This document shows, in pieces, positions 15,224 through 24,048 of a stretch of DNA of 64,000 nt. Position 1 is the first letter of the stretch, and each line of letters opens with the position of its first letter. The position numbers were made by a program, and so were the translations under genes. Source of the stretch: Nonomuraea glycinis (GTDB lineage: Bacteria; Actinomycetota; Actinomycetes; Streptosporangiales; Streptosporangiaceae); assembly GCF_014646515.1 (NCBI RefSeq), contig NZ_BMNK01000002.1, positions 827,343-891,342 on the forward strand. Direction: 5' to 3'. The notes beneath the pieces were generated by a model that was given only the letters and a program-made list of their open reading frames with translations, ran no database searches and had not been told where the DNA came from.

Positions 15224-16849
15224 ATGGACGTCTCCTTCGGCACGATCTGGGAGGCCGTCGCTCGGAGCCTGCCCGAAGCCGTGGCCATCTCGGAGCCAGG
15301 TCGCGACTACACCTACGTCGAGTTCGACGACCGGGCCGCGCGACTGGCCACGGCGCTGGTGCGTGCCGGGGTCGGGCCGGGTGACAAGGTGGCCTGCTAC
15401 CTGTACAACGGCGCGCCGTACCTGGAGACGGTCTTCGCCGCGTTCAAGATCGGCGCCGTGCCGGTCAACGCGAACTACCGCTACACCGGCGAGGAGCTGT
15501 CCTCGGTGCTGGAGGACGCCGACGCGGCGGCGGTCGTCTTCAGCGGCGAACTCGCCGCCAACGTCGCGCACGCCGCGCGGACGGTGTCCACGCTGCGCCT
15601 GCTCGTCCGGGTCGGCGCTCGCGCCGAGGGCGCGGCAGGTCCCGAGGCGATCGAGCTGAACGACCTCCTCGCCGCGACCGACCCCCGGCCCGCCGAACCG
15701 CGGCCGAGCTCGGACCAGCTGTTCATGTACACGGGCGGCACCACGGGCAGGCCGAAGGGCGTCATCTGGCGGCAGGGCGACCTCCTGCACTCGATCGCGG
15801 TAGCGATCTTCCATCCGCTCGGCGTACCGGCACTGCCCGAGACGCTCGGCGAGGCGGTGGAGATCGCGGTGAGCGCGCGGGCGGGGGGCCGCGCGCCCGC
15901 CACGATGCCGGTGGTCCCGCTCATGCACGGCACCGGCCTGTTCAACTCGATGGGCGCCCTGCTCGTCGGCGGGCGGGTCATCACCGCGCGCCAGGGCGGG
16001 TTCGACGCGCGGCACATCTGGGAGACCGTCGCCGAACAGCGGGCCAACACGATCATCGTGGCCGGGAACGCCGTGGCCCAGCCGCTGGTCAAGGAGCTCA
16101 TCGCCGCCGAGCAGGCGGGCCGGCCGCACGATCTCGGCCCGCTCAGGTCGGTGCTCAGCTCCGGTACGGCCTTCAGCGACCGGCTCAAGCGGGCCCTGCA
16201 CGAGCGCACCGACGTCACGATCATCGACGCGATCGCCTCCAGCGAGGGCGGCCCGTTCGCCTTCGCCATCACCTCCTCGGTCGACGACCTGCCGGGCCGG
16301 TTCCTCCCGGTCCCCGCGACCAAGGTCATCGCCTCCGACGACACGGAGGTCGTCCCCGGCAGCGGGCAGGCGGGCATGCTCGGCTATTCCGGGCCGATGC
16401 CGCTCGGCTACTACAAGGACACCACCAAGACCGCGGCCACGTTCCGGGTCATCGACGGGGTCCGCTACGCCATCCCCGGTGATCTCGTGGAGGTGGAGGC
16501 GGACGGGGCGATCCGGTTCCTCGGCCGCGGCTCCGGGGTGATCAACACGGGTGGGGAGAAGGTGTTCCCCCAGGAGGTCGAGAACGCGCTGCTCACCCAT
16601 CCGGCGGTGACCGACGCCATCGTGGTGGGGGCCCCGGACGACACCTGGGGCGAGCGCGTCTCGGCGGTGATCGCCACGTCGGACGACACCCTGACGGAGA
16701 AGGACCTGCGGGCCTGGGTCCGCCGCAGCCTGGCCGGCTACAAGGTCCCCCGCGCCATCGTGATCATGTCCGCCCTGCGCAGAACGCCCACGGGCAAACT
16801 CGAAGTGTCCTGGGCCAAGTCCGTGGTCGCGGAGCAGACTCTGGGGTGA
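15224..16849 (+). CDS. Acyl-CoA synthetase (AMP-forming, FadD-like)
   Basis: A 541-residue member of the ANL superfamily. The phosphate loop MYTGGTTGRPKG (168-179) is intact, the adenine region reads SSGTAF and ASSEGG, the hinge-preceding GDLVEVEADG and RGSGVINTGGEKV are present, and the C-terminal lysine lies in RTPTGKLE. It activates a carboxylic acid with ATP to the acyl-CoA. The actinobacterial acyl-CoA-synthetase type often acts on fatty or steroid-derived acids, but the substrate is not visible. GAAGGG precedes the ATG. It is monocistronic, with a 15-bp box upstream and a 13-bp-stem terminator downstream. Confidence 0.9.
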   Translation: MDVSFGTIWEAVARSLPEAVAISEPGRDYTYVEFDDRAARLATALVRAGVGPGDKVACYLYNGAPYLETVFAAFKIGAVPVNANYRYTGEELSSVLEDADAAAVVFSGELAANVAHAARTVSTLRLLVRVGARAEGAAGPEAIELNDLLAATDPRPAEPRPSSDQLFMYTGGTTGRPKGVIWRQGDLLHSIAVAIFHPLGVPALPETLGEAVEIAVSARAGGRAPATMPVVPLMHGTGLFNSMGALLVGGRVITARQGGFDARHIWETVAEQRANTIIVAGNAVAQPLVKELIAAEQAGRPHDLGPLRSVLSSGTAFSDRLKRALHERTDVTIIDAIASSEGGPFAFAITSSVDDLPGRFLPVPATKVIASDDTEVVPGSGQAGMLGYSGPMPLGYYKDTTKTAATFRVIDGVRYAIPGDLVEVEADGAIRFLGRGSGVINTGGEKVFPQEVENALLTHPAVTDAIVVGAPDDTWGERVSAVIATSDDTLTEKDLRAWVRRSLAGYKVPRAIVIMSALRRTPTGKLEVSWAKSVVAEQTLG

Positions 16850-16861
16850 GCGAACTCGGCT

Positions 16862-16903
16862 GGACCGCGTGCCGGGCGGACGGCCGTGCCCGGCACGCGG
16901 TTC
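16862..16903. terminator. Strong bidirectional hairpin terminator
   Basis: CCGCGTGCCGGGC (16865-16877) pairs perfectly with GCCCGGCACGCGG (16888-16900) around a 10-nt loop, and the stem extends outward by an A-T pair, a G-T wobble and a G-C pair. It sits exactly between the convergent acyl-CoA synthetase and peptidase genes. Confidence 0.85.
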
Positions 16904-16913
16904 TCGGCCGAGG

Positions 16914-18461
16914 TCAGTCAGCGAACGTTCCCAGCCGGTCAGGCCGCACCGGGAACTGCTCGATCGGCTGCGGGCGGGCCTGCCGGGTGCCGGCCTGGTC
17001 CGGCGGTACGGCGGCGCAGCGGGCGCCCTTGGCGGGCAGGGTGAGCGACACCAAGTAGTGGTCGAAGGCGTCGGTGACGCACTCGCTCCGGCCGTAGACG
17101 CCGTGGCCCCAGCCGTCGTAGGTAAGAAGCCTGGCCTCACGGCCGATCTGCCGCGCGAGGCTCGCCGCCCACGGAAGTCCGGTGCTGGGATCGTGCCGGG
17201 CGTTGCCGATCAGGAGCGTTGCGGCGCCGTCGGCGTGCACGGGCCGCTGGGGATTGGGAATCGGGGTGGGCTGGCCCAGACAGGGGGTCATCAGGATCAG
17301 CGCTCCTGCGCCGTATCGCATGTCCGGCGCGATGGCGGCCGCGGTGCGCAGGTGCCTGGCGTACTCGCGGTAGTCGCGTACCGGCAGGTGGAAGTCCTGG
17401 CAAAAGCCCTGAATGGGGTTGTTGTAGGTTTCCTGTCGTGTCTTCGAGGGGGTGGTGAACATCATCGGCGCGGTCGCGGTGCCCTGGTCGATCGCCACCA
17501 GCGCGTCCGCCAGTTCCGCCCAGTAGGGCCCGTAGAACGAGCGGAACACCTCCTCGATGAGGATCGTCCGGGTGAGTGGGGTGTCCGGCAGGCCGGGGAA
17601 GCGTAGTTCGCCACGGTCGGCGCGGGCCAGCAGGTCGCTCCAGAAGGTGCGGACGTCCTTGCCGTGCAGGGCGCATTCGGTGTTCTTTGCGCACCAGGCG
17701 ACGAACTCGTTGAAGGAGTCCTGGGCGGTCCACGCCCAGGTGTTCACGAACGCGGTGGTGTCGAGGCTGTGGTCCATGTTGCTGTCCAGGGCTATGGCAC
17801 GCACCCGGTGGGGGAAGTGTTCGGCGTACTGCTGGCCGAACAGTGTGCCGTACGACAGGCCGTAGAAGGTCAGCTTCTCGTCGCCGAGCGCGGCGCGCAG
17901 GGCGTCGAGGTCACGAACGACGCTGATGCCGTCAACGTGGTCGAACAGCGGTCCGGTGCGGGCCCGGCAGTCCTGTCTGACCTGTTCGTTGTAGGCCAGG
18001 CGGCGGTCGAAGCCGGCCTGGTCGCGGATGACGAGGTCGGGCTCCCGCTCGGCGAGGGCCACCGAGCACAGGATGGGGTGGCTGCGTCCCACGCCGCGCG
18101 GGTCGAACCCGACGATGTCGAAGCGGCTGGTGATCTTCGAGGTGAAGCCGAACTTCTTTTGCAGCACGGAGTTCACGCCAGAGCTGCCCGGCCCACCGGG
18201 GTTGACGACGAGGGAGCCGATCCTGGCGGCCGGGTCGGTCGCCTTGCGGCGGGCGAGTGCCAGCTCGAACGTCTCTCCCCGGGGTTTGTTCCAGTCCACG
18301 GGGACGGTCAGCGTGCCGCACTCGACGGCGGAATCCTCCGCACACGGCTCCCACGCGATCTCCGTAGCGGCGGGCGGCGAGGCGGTGGCCGCAGCCGCGG
18401 GTGACACGGATAACAGGGGGACGAGCACGAGCAGGATCGTGATCAGTACAGGCTTTCGCAT
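16914..18461 (-). CDS. Secreted alpha/beta-hydrolase, tripeptidyl aminopeptidase type
   Basis: A 515-residue exported serine hydrolase. A signal peptide (MRKP then a hydrophobic run ending at AAAATA) precedes a mature enzyme with the oxyanion segment NPGGPGSSG (87-95), FDPRGVGRS, nucleophile Ser203 in GLSYGT, an acid in NARHDPSTG and a histidine in GWGHGVYG. The C-terminal domain matches the TAP-like region of Streptomyces tripeptidyl aminopeptidases (SlpD/SlpE, Tap). It probably trims peptides outside the cell. GAAAGGAC precedes the ATG, and a perfect 10-bp inverted repeat lies immediately upstream, suggesting specific control. Confidence 0.88.
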   Translation of the reverse strand: MRKPVLITILLVLVPLLSVSPAAAATASPPAATEIAWEPCAEDSAVECGTLTVPVDWNKPRGETFELALARRKATDPAARIGSLVVNPGGPGSSGVNSVLQKKFGFTSKITSRFDIVGFDPRGVGRSHPILCSVALAEREPDLVIRDQAGFDRRLAYNEQVRQDCRARTGPLFDHVDGISVVRDLDALRAALGDEKLTFYGLSYGTLFGQQYAEHFPHRVRAIALDSNMDHSLDTTAFVNTWAWTAQDSFNEFVAWCAKNTECALHGKDVRTFWSDLLARADRGELRFPGLPDTPLTRTILIEEVFRSFYGPYWAELADALVAIDQGTATAPMMFTTPSKTRQETYNNPIQGFCQDFHLPVRDYREYARHLRTAAAIAPDMRYGAGALILMTPCLGQPTPIPNPQRPVHADGAATLLIGNARHDPSTGLPWAASLARQIGREARLLTYDGWGHGVYGRSECVTDAFDHYLVSLTLPAKGARCAAVPPDQAGTRQARPQPIEQFPVRPDRLGTFAD

Positions 18462-18473
18462 AATGCGTCCTTT

Positions 18474-18504
18474 CGTTGGAATTGATCTTTGAGCAATTCC
18501 AACG
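18474..18504. promoter_or_regulatory. Perfect 10-bp inverted repeat upstream of the peptidase gene
   Basis: CGTTGGAATT (18474-18483) and AATTCCAACG (18495-18504) flank an 11-nt centre, beginning 13 bp upstream of the peptidase ATG. Its AT content stands out against the surrounding GC-rich DNA. It could be an operator or an RNA hairpin in the leader. Confidence 0.55.
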
Positions 18505-18671
18505 GGTGGACATCGGGCTCAGGAACGAGTCACCCCTCCTCCTCAGGTGCCGTGGCGGCAGGCCTAGAGAGGCCCAGGAGGGATGACGTCCCGCCGGCCG
18601 ATGGGCGCTCCTGTCGCGGAGTCGACTTCCTCATCCTGGAGGCCGGGTCGGCACGCCCGCTCAGAGGCCGC

Positions 18672-19454
18672 TCAGTGCTCCTCGTACGGGTGCGTGCGCG
18701 GCGCGGCCAGCCGGTAGCCGACTCCGCGGACGGTCTGGATCACGCTGTCGTCGGTGTCGCCGAGCCGCGCCCGCAGCCGCTTGACGTGCACGGCGATCGT
18801 GTTGGTCGCGACGTTGTCCCCCGAGGCGTGCCAGACGTGCCGCATGATCTGCTCCCGCGTGACCGTCCGGTCGAGGTTGCGCATCAGGTAGTGCAGCAGC
18901 TCGAACTCGCGCAGCGGCAGGTGCACCACGTCGCCGTCGACCCGGACCTGGTAGGCGTTGAGGTCGAGCTCCACGTTGCCCACCGTCAGGACCCGGTTGC
19001 CGCCCGCCTCACCCGACGCGGTGGCCTGCACCAACGGCAGAAGCTCGTGCAGCCGGTACGGCATGGCGACGCAGGCGGTCGCCCCCGCGGCCAGCGCCTG
19101 GACCGCCAGCTCCGCGTGCCCCTCGCCCACGCCCAGCAGCACCGGCATCGGCCGGCTGGCGCGGATCGCCTTGATGAAGTCCACCGCGCCGATGAGCGGC
19201 AGCGAGGCGCTCACCAGCACCACGTCCGGCCGCAGGGCGCCGGCCTGGAGAAGGGCCTGGGCGCCGTCGGACACGCCGGTGACGCCCACGCCCTCTCGTC
19301 CCAGCGCGTCCGCGAGCAGCTGCAGGCCGGCCGTGTCGGGGTCGGCCACCAGCAGCATGGGCACGCTGGCGGGCGCCCCCTGGCGCGCTCGGGTCAGGCT
19401 CTCACCGCCTCGGGCGTCCTCGCCCCCGTCGAGTGTTGCCTGCGGCTGCGTCAC
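18672..19454 (-). CDS. Orphan OmpR-family regulator with a degenerate receiver domain
   Basis: 260 residues from a GTG at 19454, preceded by AGGAGG. A receiver-like domain (about 33-143) is followed by a well-kept winged-helix DNA-binding domain (155-250, with LREFELLHYLM, REQIMRHVW, HVKRLRARLG and TVRGVGYRL). The phospho-acceptor position is Ser82 (VVLVSASLP) instead of Asp, the switch Thr/Ser position is Gly108, and the conserved Lys is Met131, so normal phosphorylation is not possible. It is the last gene of the pstSCAB operon, 22 bp after pstB, and no histidine kinase is adjacent. A role in phosphate control is inferred from position; the signal must act in another way, for example by ligand, partner protein or abundance. 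Confidence 0.85.
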   Translation of the reverse strand: MTQPQATLDGGEDARGGESLTRARQGAPASVPMLLVADPDTAGLQLLADALGREGVGVTGVSDGAQALLQAGALRPDVVLVSASLPLIGAVDFIKAIRASRPMPVLLGVGEGHAELAVQALAAGATACVAMPYRLHELLPLVQATASGEAGGNRVLTVGNVELDLNAYQVRVDGDVVHLPLREFELLHYLMRNLDRTVTREQIMRHVWHASGDNVATNTIAVHVKRLRARLGDTDDSVIQTVRGVGYRLAAPRTHPYEEH

Positions 19455-19476
19455 CCGGAGCCTCCTATGCGTCGGG

Positions 19477-20325
19477 TTAACCGAAACGCCCGGTGATGTA
19501 GTCCTCCGTGCGCTGGTCGGTCGGGTTCGTGAAGATGCGGCTGGTCTCGTCGAACTCCACCAGGCGGCCGTGCCGCTCACCCTTGTCGTCGACATCGGCG
19601 GTGAAGAAGGCGGTGCGGTTGGAGACGCGGGCGGCCTGCTGCATGTTGTGCGTGACGATCACGATCGTGTAGTCGCGCGCCAGCTGCTGCATCAGGTCTT
19701 CGATCTTGGTGGTGGCGATCGGGTCGAGGGCCGAGCAGGGCTCGTCCATCAGGATGACCTCGGGCTTGACCGCGATCGCGCGCGCGATGCACAGCCGCTG
19801 CTGCTGGCCGCCGGACAACGACAGGGCGTTCTGCTTGAGCTTGTCCTTGACCTCGTCCCAGAGCGCGGCCTGGGTGAGCGCCTCCTCGACGACCTCGTCC
19901 ATCTTGCCCTTGGTGCCGTTGACGCGGGGGCCGTACGCGATGTTGTCGTAGATCGACTTGGGGAACGGGTTCGGCTTCTGGAAGACCATGCCGATGCGCC
20001 GCCGGACCTCGATCGGGTCCACGTGGTCGCCGTAGAGGTCCTCGCCGTGGTAAAGGATCTTGCCGGCCGCGCGGGCGCCGGGGATGAGGTCGTTCATCCG
20101 GTTGAAGCAGCGCAGCACCGTGCTCTTGCCGCAGCCGGAGGGGCCGATCATCGCGGTGATCTCGCGATTGCCGATCGACAGGTCGACCTGGCGGACGGCT
20201 TCGTACTCGCCGTAGAAGACACTGAGGTCGGAGACGGTGAAGACCGGGTCCAGGGCCGCGGTGTTGCCAGGAGCCTGGGGGCCACGGACCGTGACGCTCG
20301 GAATGGACGTTCCTATGTCAGTCAT
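19477..20325 (-). CDS. pstB: Phosphate ABC transporter ATP-binding protein
   Basis: A 282-residue ABC ATPase with Walker [11 protein letters not shown]-loop [11 protein letters not shown], signature LSGGQQQR, Walker [14 protein letters not shown] and the switch His in THNMQQ. The PFPKSI/NIAYGPR stretch is characteristic of PstB. It energises phosphate uptake by the PstAC channel at the cytoplasmic face. The N-terminus carries about 30 extra residues before the fold. It follows pstA by 9 bp. Confidence 0.96.
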   Translation of the reverse strand: MTDIGTSIPSVTVRGPQAPGNTAALDPVFTVSDLSVFYGEYEAVRQVDLSIGNREITAMIGPSGCGKSTVLRCFNRMNDLIPGARAAGKILYHGEDLYGDHVDPIEVRRRIGMVFQKPNPFPKSIYDNIAYGPRVNGTKGKMDEVVEEALTQAALWDEVKDKLKQNALSLSGGQQQRLCIARAIAVKPEVILMDEPCSALDPIATTKIEDLMQQLARDYTIVIVTHNMQQAARVSNRTAFFTADVDDKGERHGRLVEFDETSRIFTNPTDQRTEDYITGRFG

Positions 20326-20334
20326 TGTCTTCCC

Positions 20335-21225
20335 TTACCAGCGCTTCTGATAGCGGTTGCGGAGCCAGATGGCGACGGAGTTCATCAGCAGCAGGATCAG
20401 AAGGAGGATCACGATCGCCGCCGACGCGAGGACGTGGAATCCCTCGCGCGATTGGGAGATCCAGTTGAAGATCTGGATCGGCAGGACGGTGTAGCTGGCG
20501 AAGACGCCGTCCGGGTTGAAGCGGATGAAGGACACCGCGCCCAGCATGAGCAGCGGGGCGGCCTCGCCGATCGCGCGGGACAGCGCCAGGATCGAGCCGG
20601 TCGCGATGCCGGGGATCGAGGCGGGCAGCACCTGCCGGGAGATGGTCTGCCACTGCGTCGCGCCGAGGGCGAGCGAGCCCTCCCGGATGGACGGCGGAAC
20701 CGCGCGGATCGCCTCACGGGAGGCGATGATCACGATGGGCAGGACGAGCAGGCCGAGGGTCATCGACGCGGTGATCACGCTGAATCCCAGGCCGAACGTC
20801 CGGGCGATGATGCCCAGGCCGAGGATGCCGTAGACGATCGAGGGGATCGCGGCGAGGTTCTGGATGTTGAGCTCGATGACCCGGTTCCACCAGCGGGTCT
20901 TGTCGGCGTACTCCTCCAGGTAGATCGCCGCGGCGATGCCGGTCGGCAGGGTGAGGACGGCGGTCAGCGAGATGACCCAGAGGGTGCCGGTGATGGCCGA
21001 CTGGGCGCCGGCGATGTCCGGATTGCGGACCGACGGCATGTTCTCCCAGAGGCGGGAGTCGATTCTCGGCCAGCCCTCCACGAGAACGTAGGAGAGCAGC
21101 GCGGCCAGGAAGACGAACGCGATGCCCAGGCTGGCGATCAGCGCGATCCGGAACAGGTGCTCCCGGACCGGGCGGCCCTTGCTCGCCAGTTGCACGGCTG
21201 AGCGTGGTGTCGAGAGAACGGCCAT
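20335..21225 (-). CDS. pstA: Phosphate ABC transporter permease
   Basis: A 296-residue six-helix permease. The PstA-type segment IPSIVYGILGLG and the EAA-like loop GATQWQTISRQVLP are recognisable. Together with PstC it forms the membrane channel. Its ATG overlaps the pstC stop (TAATG), indicating translational coupling. Confidence 0.95.
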   Translation of the reverse strand: MAVLSTPRSAVQLASKGRPVREHLFRIALIASLGIAFVFLAALLSYVLVEGWPRIDSRLWENMPSVRNPDIAGAQSAITGTLWVISLTAVLTLPTGIAAAIYLEEYADKTRWWNRVIELNIQNLAAIPSIVYGILGLGIIARTFGLGFSVITASMTLGLLVLPIVIIASREAIRAVPPSIREGSLALGATQWQTISRQVLPASIPGIATGSILALSRAIGEAAPLLMLGAVSFIRFNPDGVFASYTVLPIQIFNWISQSREGFHVLASAAIVILLLILLLMNSVAIWLRNRYQKRW

Positions 21226-22163
21226 TACTCGTACACCTCTCGATACCTTCGCACCAGTCGGGCGCTGACGTAGTTCATCGCGAACGTCATCACGAACAGC
21301 AGTGATCCGACCGCGAAGATGGTGTTGTAGTCCACCGTGCCGATCGGCACGTCGCCCGACCCGGCCTGCGCGATGAACGCCGCCATGGTCTGCATCGCCT
21401 TGCCGAGGTCGAAGGTGAAGTTGGGCTGGCCGCCGCCGGCGATGTAGACGATCATCGTCTCGCCCGCGCCGCGGGAGACCGCCAGGATGACGGCCGCGAC
21501 GATGCCGGAGAAGGCGGCGGGCAGCACGACCCGCACCGAGGTGGTCATCTTGGACGCGCCCAGGGCGAACGAGCCCTCGCGCAGCGCCCGGGGCACCGCC
21601 GTCATCGCGTCCTCGGAGAGCGAGGCCACGATCGGGATGATCATGAAGCCGACGACGAGACCGGCGCAGAGCGCGTTGAAGATCTCGATCTCGAACGGGA
21701 GGATGCCGCGCAGCAGCGGGGTGACGAAGCTCAGCGCGAAGAAGCCGAAGACCACGGTCGGGATGCCCGCGAGAACCTCGAGGACGGGCTTGCAGATCTG
21801 CCTGACCCGCGGCCTGGCGTACTCCGACAGGTAGATGGCGGCGCCCAGACCCAGCGGCACGGCCACCACGACGGCGATGCCCGTGGTGATGAGGGTCGCG
21901 CTGACCAGCGGCAGCACGCCGTAGCCCGGCGGCTCGAACAGCGGGCCCCAGCTGGTGGAGGTGAAGAACTCCACCGCGCTGACCTCGCCGAAGAACCTGA
22001 TCGTGGGCTCCAGGAGCGACACCACGATGCCGATGGTGGTGGCGACCGAGACCAGGGCGGCCAGCAGGAGCACGACCTTGATGATCTGCTCACCGTGACG
22101 CGGGCGCGACCGCGCCAAGGACGGTGAGGTCCCCGGCGCGGTCGCGGAGGGCGGGGTGGCCAT
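21225..22163 (-). CDS. pstC: Phosphate ABC transporter permease
   Basis: A 312-residue permease with six main membrane segments. GIPTVVFGFFAL and the coupling loop GASKMTTSVRVVLP are typical of PstC. It begins one base after the pstS stop and overlaps pstA at the other end, so the operon is very compact. Confidence 0.95.
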   Translation of the reverse strand: MATPPSATAPGTSPSLARSRPRHGEQIIKVVLLLAALVSVATTIGIVVSLLEPTIRFFGEVSAVEFFTSTSWGPLFEPPGYGVLPLVSATLITTGIAVVVAVPLGLGAAIYLSEYARPRVRQICKPVLEVLAGIPTVVFGFFALSFVTPLLRGILPFEIEIFNALCAGLVVGFMIIPIVASLSEDAMTAVPRALREGSFALGASKMTTSVRVVLPAAFSGIVAAVILAVSRGAGETMIVYIAGGGQPNFTFDLGKAMQTMAAFIAQAGSGDVPIGTVDYNTIFAVGSLLFVMTFAMNYVSARLVRRYREVYE

Positions 22164-22164
22164 G

Positions 22165-23160
22165 TCAGCCCTGCGTCTTCAGTGCGGCGTAGTCGGACTT
22201 GAGCTTGGCCTCCTGCTCGGGGTTGAGCGGGATGAACTTCGCGTCAGTCGCGATCTTGGAGATGTTGCCGACGTAGAAGTCGAGGAACGCGACGCCCTCG
22301 GGCTTCTTGGTGATCGCGGCGGACGGGTAGATGAACAGCGGCCTGGCCAGCGGCGTGTAAGTGCCGTCCTGTGCGGCCGCGACGCTCGGCGCGACACAGC
22401 CGTCGCCGGAGTCGATCTCGACGGCCTTCAGCTTGTCGGCGTTCTCCTCGAAGTAGGTGAACCCGAAGTAGCCGAGGCCGCCCTTGGAGCCGCTGACGCC
22501 CTGGACGGTGACGTTGTCGTCCTCGCTGGGGCTGTAGTCCTTGCGGCTCGCGCCCTCTTCGCCGTTGATCTCATCGGTGAAGTAGTCGAAGGTGCCCGAG
22601 TCGGTGCCCGCGCCGAACAGCTTCAGCGGCTCGTCCGGGAACTTGGCGTCGACCTGCTTCCAGGTGGTGATCTTGCCGTCGGCCGCCGGCTCCCACATCT
22701 TCTTGAGCTGGGCGGTGGTCAGGCACTTCGCCCAGGTGTTGTCCTTGTTCACGACCACGGTGAGGGCGTCGGTCGCGACGGTGAGCTCGGAGAACTTGAC
22801 GCCCTTGGCCTCGCACGCGGCCTTCTCCTCGTCCTTGATCGGACGGGAGGCGTCAGAGATGTCGGTCTCACCGTTGCAGAACTTCTCAAAGCCGCCACCG
22901 GTGCCGGAAGTGCCCACCGTCACATTGATCTTGGGCTGCTCTTCGGCGAAGAACTCTGCCGCGGCGCTCGTCAAGGGGGCTACCGTGCTGGAGCCGTCCG
23001 CCTTGACCTGCCCGCTCAGCTCGGCGCCCGCGGCCTGGGAAGCGGTCGCGGTGCCGTCCCCGGCCGGCGGAGTGGTGTTGGTGCCGCCGCATGCGGCGGA
23101 AAGAGCCACAACGATGGCGGCCGTCGCCGCCGCGCTGAGGCGGCGCTGTCCACTGGTCAC
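22165..23160 (-). CDS. pstS: Phosphate-binding lipoprotein
   Basis: 331 residues from a GTG at 23160, preceded by AGAAGGAC. The signal peptide ends at the lipobox LSAAC. The mature protein has the PstS phosphate-binding segments GSSTV (in KADGSSTVAPL), GTSGTGGGF and the AGTDSGTFDYF loop that contacts phosphate. It captures inorganic phosphate outside the membrane for PstCAB. A longer frame beginning at 23253 would include residues upstream of the signal peptide and was rejected. A row of Pho-box-like repeats lies about 60 to 125 bp upstream. Confidence 0.95.
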   Translation of the reverse strand: MTSGQRRLSAAATAAIVVALSAACGGTNTTPPAGDGTATASQAAGAELSGQVKADGSSTVAPLTSAAAEFFAEEQPKINVTVGTSGTGGGFEKFCNGETDISDASRPIKDEEKAACEAKGVKFSELTVATDALTVVVNKDNTWAKCLTTAQLKKMWEPAADGKITTWKQVDAKFPDEPLKLFGAGTDSGTFDYFTDEINGEEGASRKDYSPSEDDNVTVQGVSGSKGGLGYFGFTYFEENADKLKAVEIDSGDGCVAPSVAAAQDGTYTPLARPLFIYPSAAITKKPEGVAFLDFYVGNISKIATDAKFIPLNPEQEAKLKSDYAALKTQG

Positions 23161-23220
23161 GGTGTGCGTCCTTCTCCGTAGTAAGAGCTGTTCTTTGCTG
23201 CATCTCGATACAAACGGCAC

Positions 23221-23286
23221 AAGGTGAACAGACGGAAAACGGGTCGTGACCACGGGTGGAAGGGGTGTGCGGAAAGGTGTGAACCC
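23221..23286 (-). promoter_or_regulatory. Pho-box-like direct repeats upstream of pstS
   Basis: Read on the minus strand, GTTCACACC, CGCACACC, TTCCACCC, GGTCACGA and, two helical turns further on, GTTCACCTT recur with a spacing near 11 bp across 23286-23221. This matches the GTTCACC direct-repeat units with 11-bp period known as PHO boxes for PhoP in Streptomyces. Position upstream of pstS supports phosphate-starvation control. Confidence 0.65.
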
Positions 23287-23445
23287 TTGGTAAGAGGGGT
23301 GCTCACCAGGGCGGCGGCACTCTTGGACAGCCGGCGTTCACCTGGAGGTCATGACCTCTTCAGCGGCGGTGACGCGCGTACGGCCCGCGAGCCGGAGCTC
23401 ACGGGCCGTACGTGGTCGTGGGGCCGTACGTGTTCGTGGGGGTCG

Positions 23446-23907
23446 TCAGACGAGCTGGCGGAGCAGGATGGTCGCGGCGCAGGCCGGCTTGGCGGCGCCC
23501 TCGACGGTGAAGACCATGGTGATGGTGAGCTGCACCCCGCCGGTGACGTCGGCGACGTGGTCCAGGGTCGCGGTGGCGCGCAGCTTGCTCCCGACGGGGA
23601 CGGGCGAGGGGAAACGGACCCTCTCGCAGCCGTAGTTGATGCCCAGGCTGAAGCCCTTCAACTGGATGATCTCCGGGAGGAGGCGGGGGACCAGGGACAG
23701 TGTGAGGTAGCCGTGCGCGATCGGGCCGCCGAAGGGGCCGTTCCTGGCGCGTTCGGGGTCGACGTGGATCCACTGGTGGTCGCCCGTGGCGTCGGCGAAC
23801 CGGTTGACCGCCTCCTGGGTGACCTCGTACAGGCCGCTCTGCCCGAGCGGCTCGCCGATGGGCAGTGCGCGCACGCCCTCGACGCCGTTGACGATGATGG
23901 CCGCCAT
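23446..23907 (-). CDS. MaoC-family dehydratase (R-specific enoyl-CoA hydratase-like)
   Basis: A 153-residue single hot-dog domain. The hydratase-2 motif FADATGDHQWIHVDPERA supplies the catalytic Asp and His, and GPFGGPIAHGYLTLSL follows, as in MaoC/PhaJ-type proteins. It probably hydrates trans-2-enoyl-CoA or an analogous thioester. GGAGG stands 8 nt before the ATG. A short open frame ends two bases upstream (TGATATGG) and could be the tail of a lost partner gene. Confidence 0.88.
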   Translation of the reverse strand: MAAIIVNGVEGVRALPIGEPLGQSGLYEVTQEAVNRFADATGDHQWIHVDPERARNGPFGGPIAHGYLTLSLVPRLLPEIIQLKGFSLGINYGCERVRFPSPVPVGSKLRATATLDHVADVTGGVQLTITMVFTVEGAAKPACAATILLRQLV

Positions 23908-24048
23908 ATCAGAATCCTCCGAGGTCGAGCGGGGTGGGCTTGAAGTCCTGCAGGTAGGCGTATTGACCCGGTTCGACGTTATGGAGCGACGGCGGCCCAG
24001 CGGATGCGGCCGATGACGGCACCGGCGCAGGGCCTCCAGCGCGTACGA

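Noticed and set aside
18672..19454. GlnR, the known unphosphorylated OmpR-type orphan regulator
   Set aside because: The receiver-like sequence and its position at the end of the pst operon differ from GlnR as I know it; only the idea of a non-phosphorylated receiver is shared.
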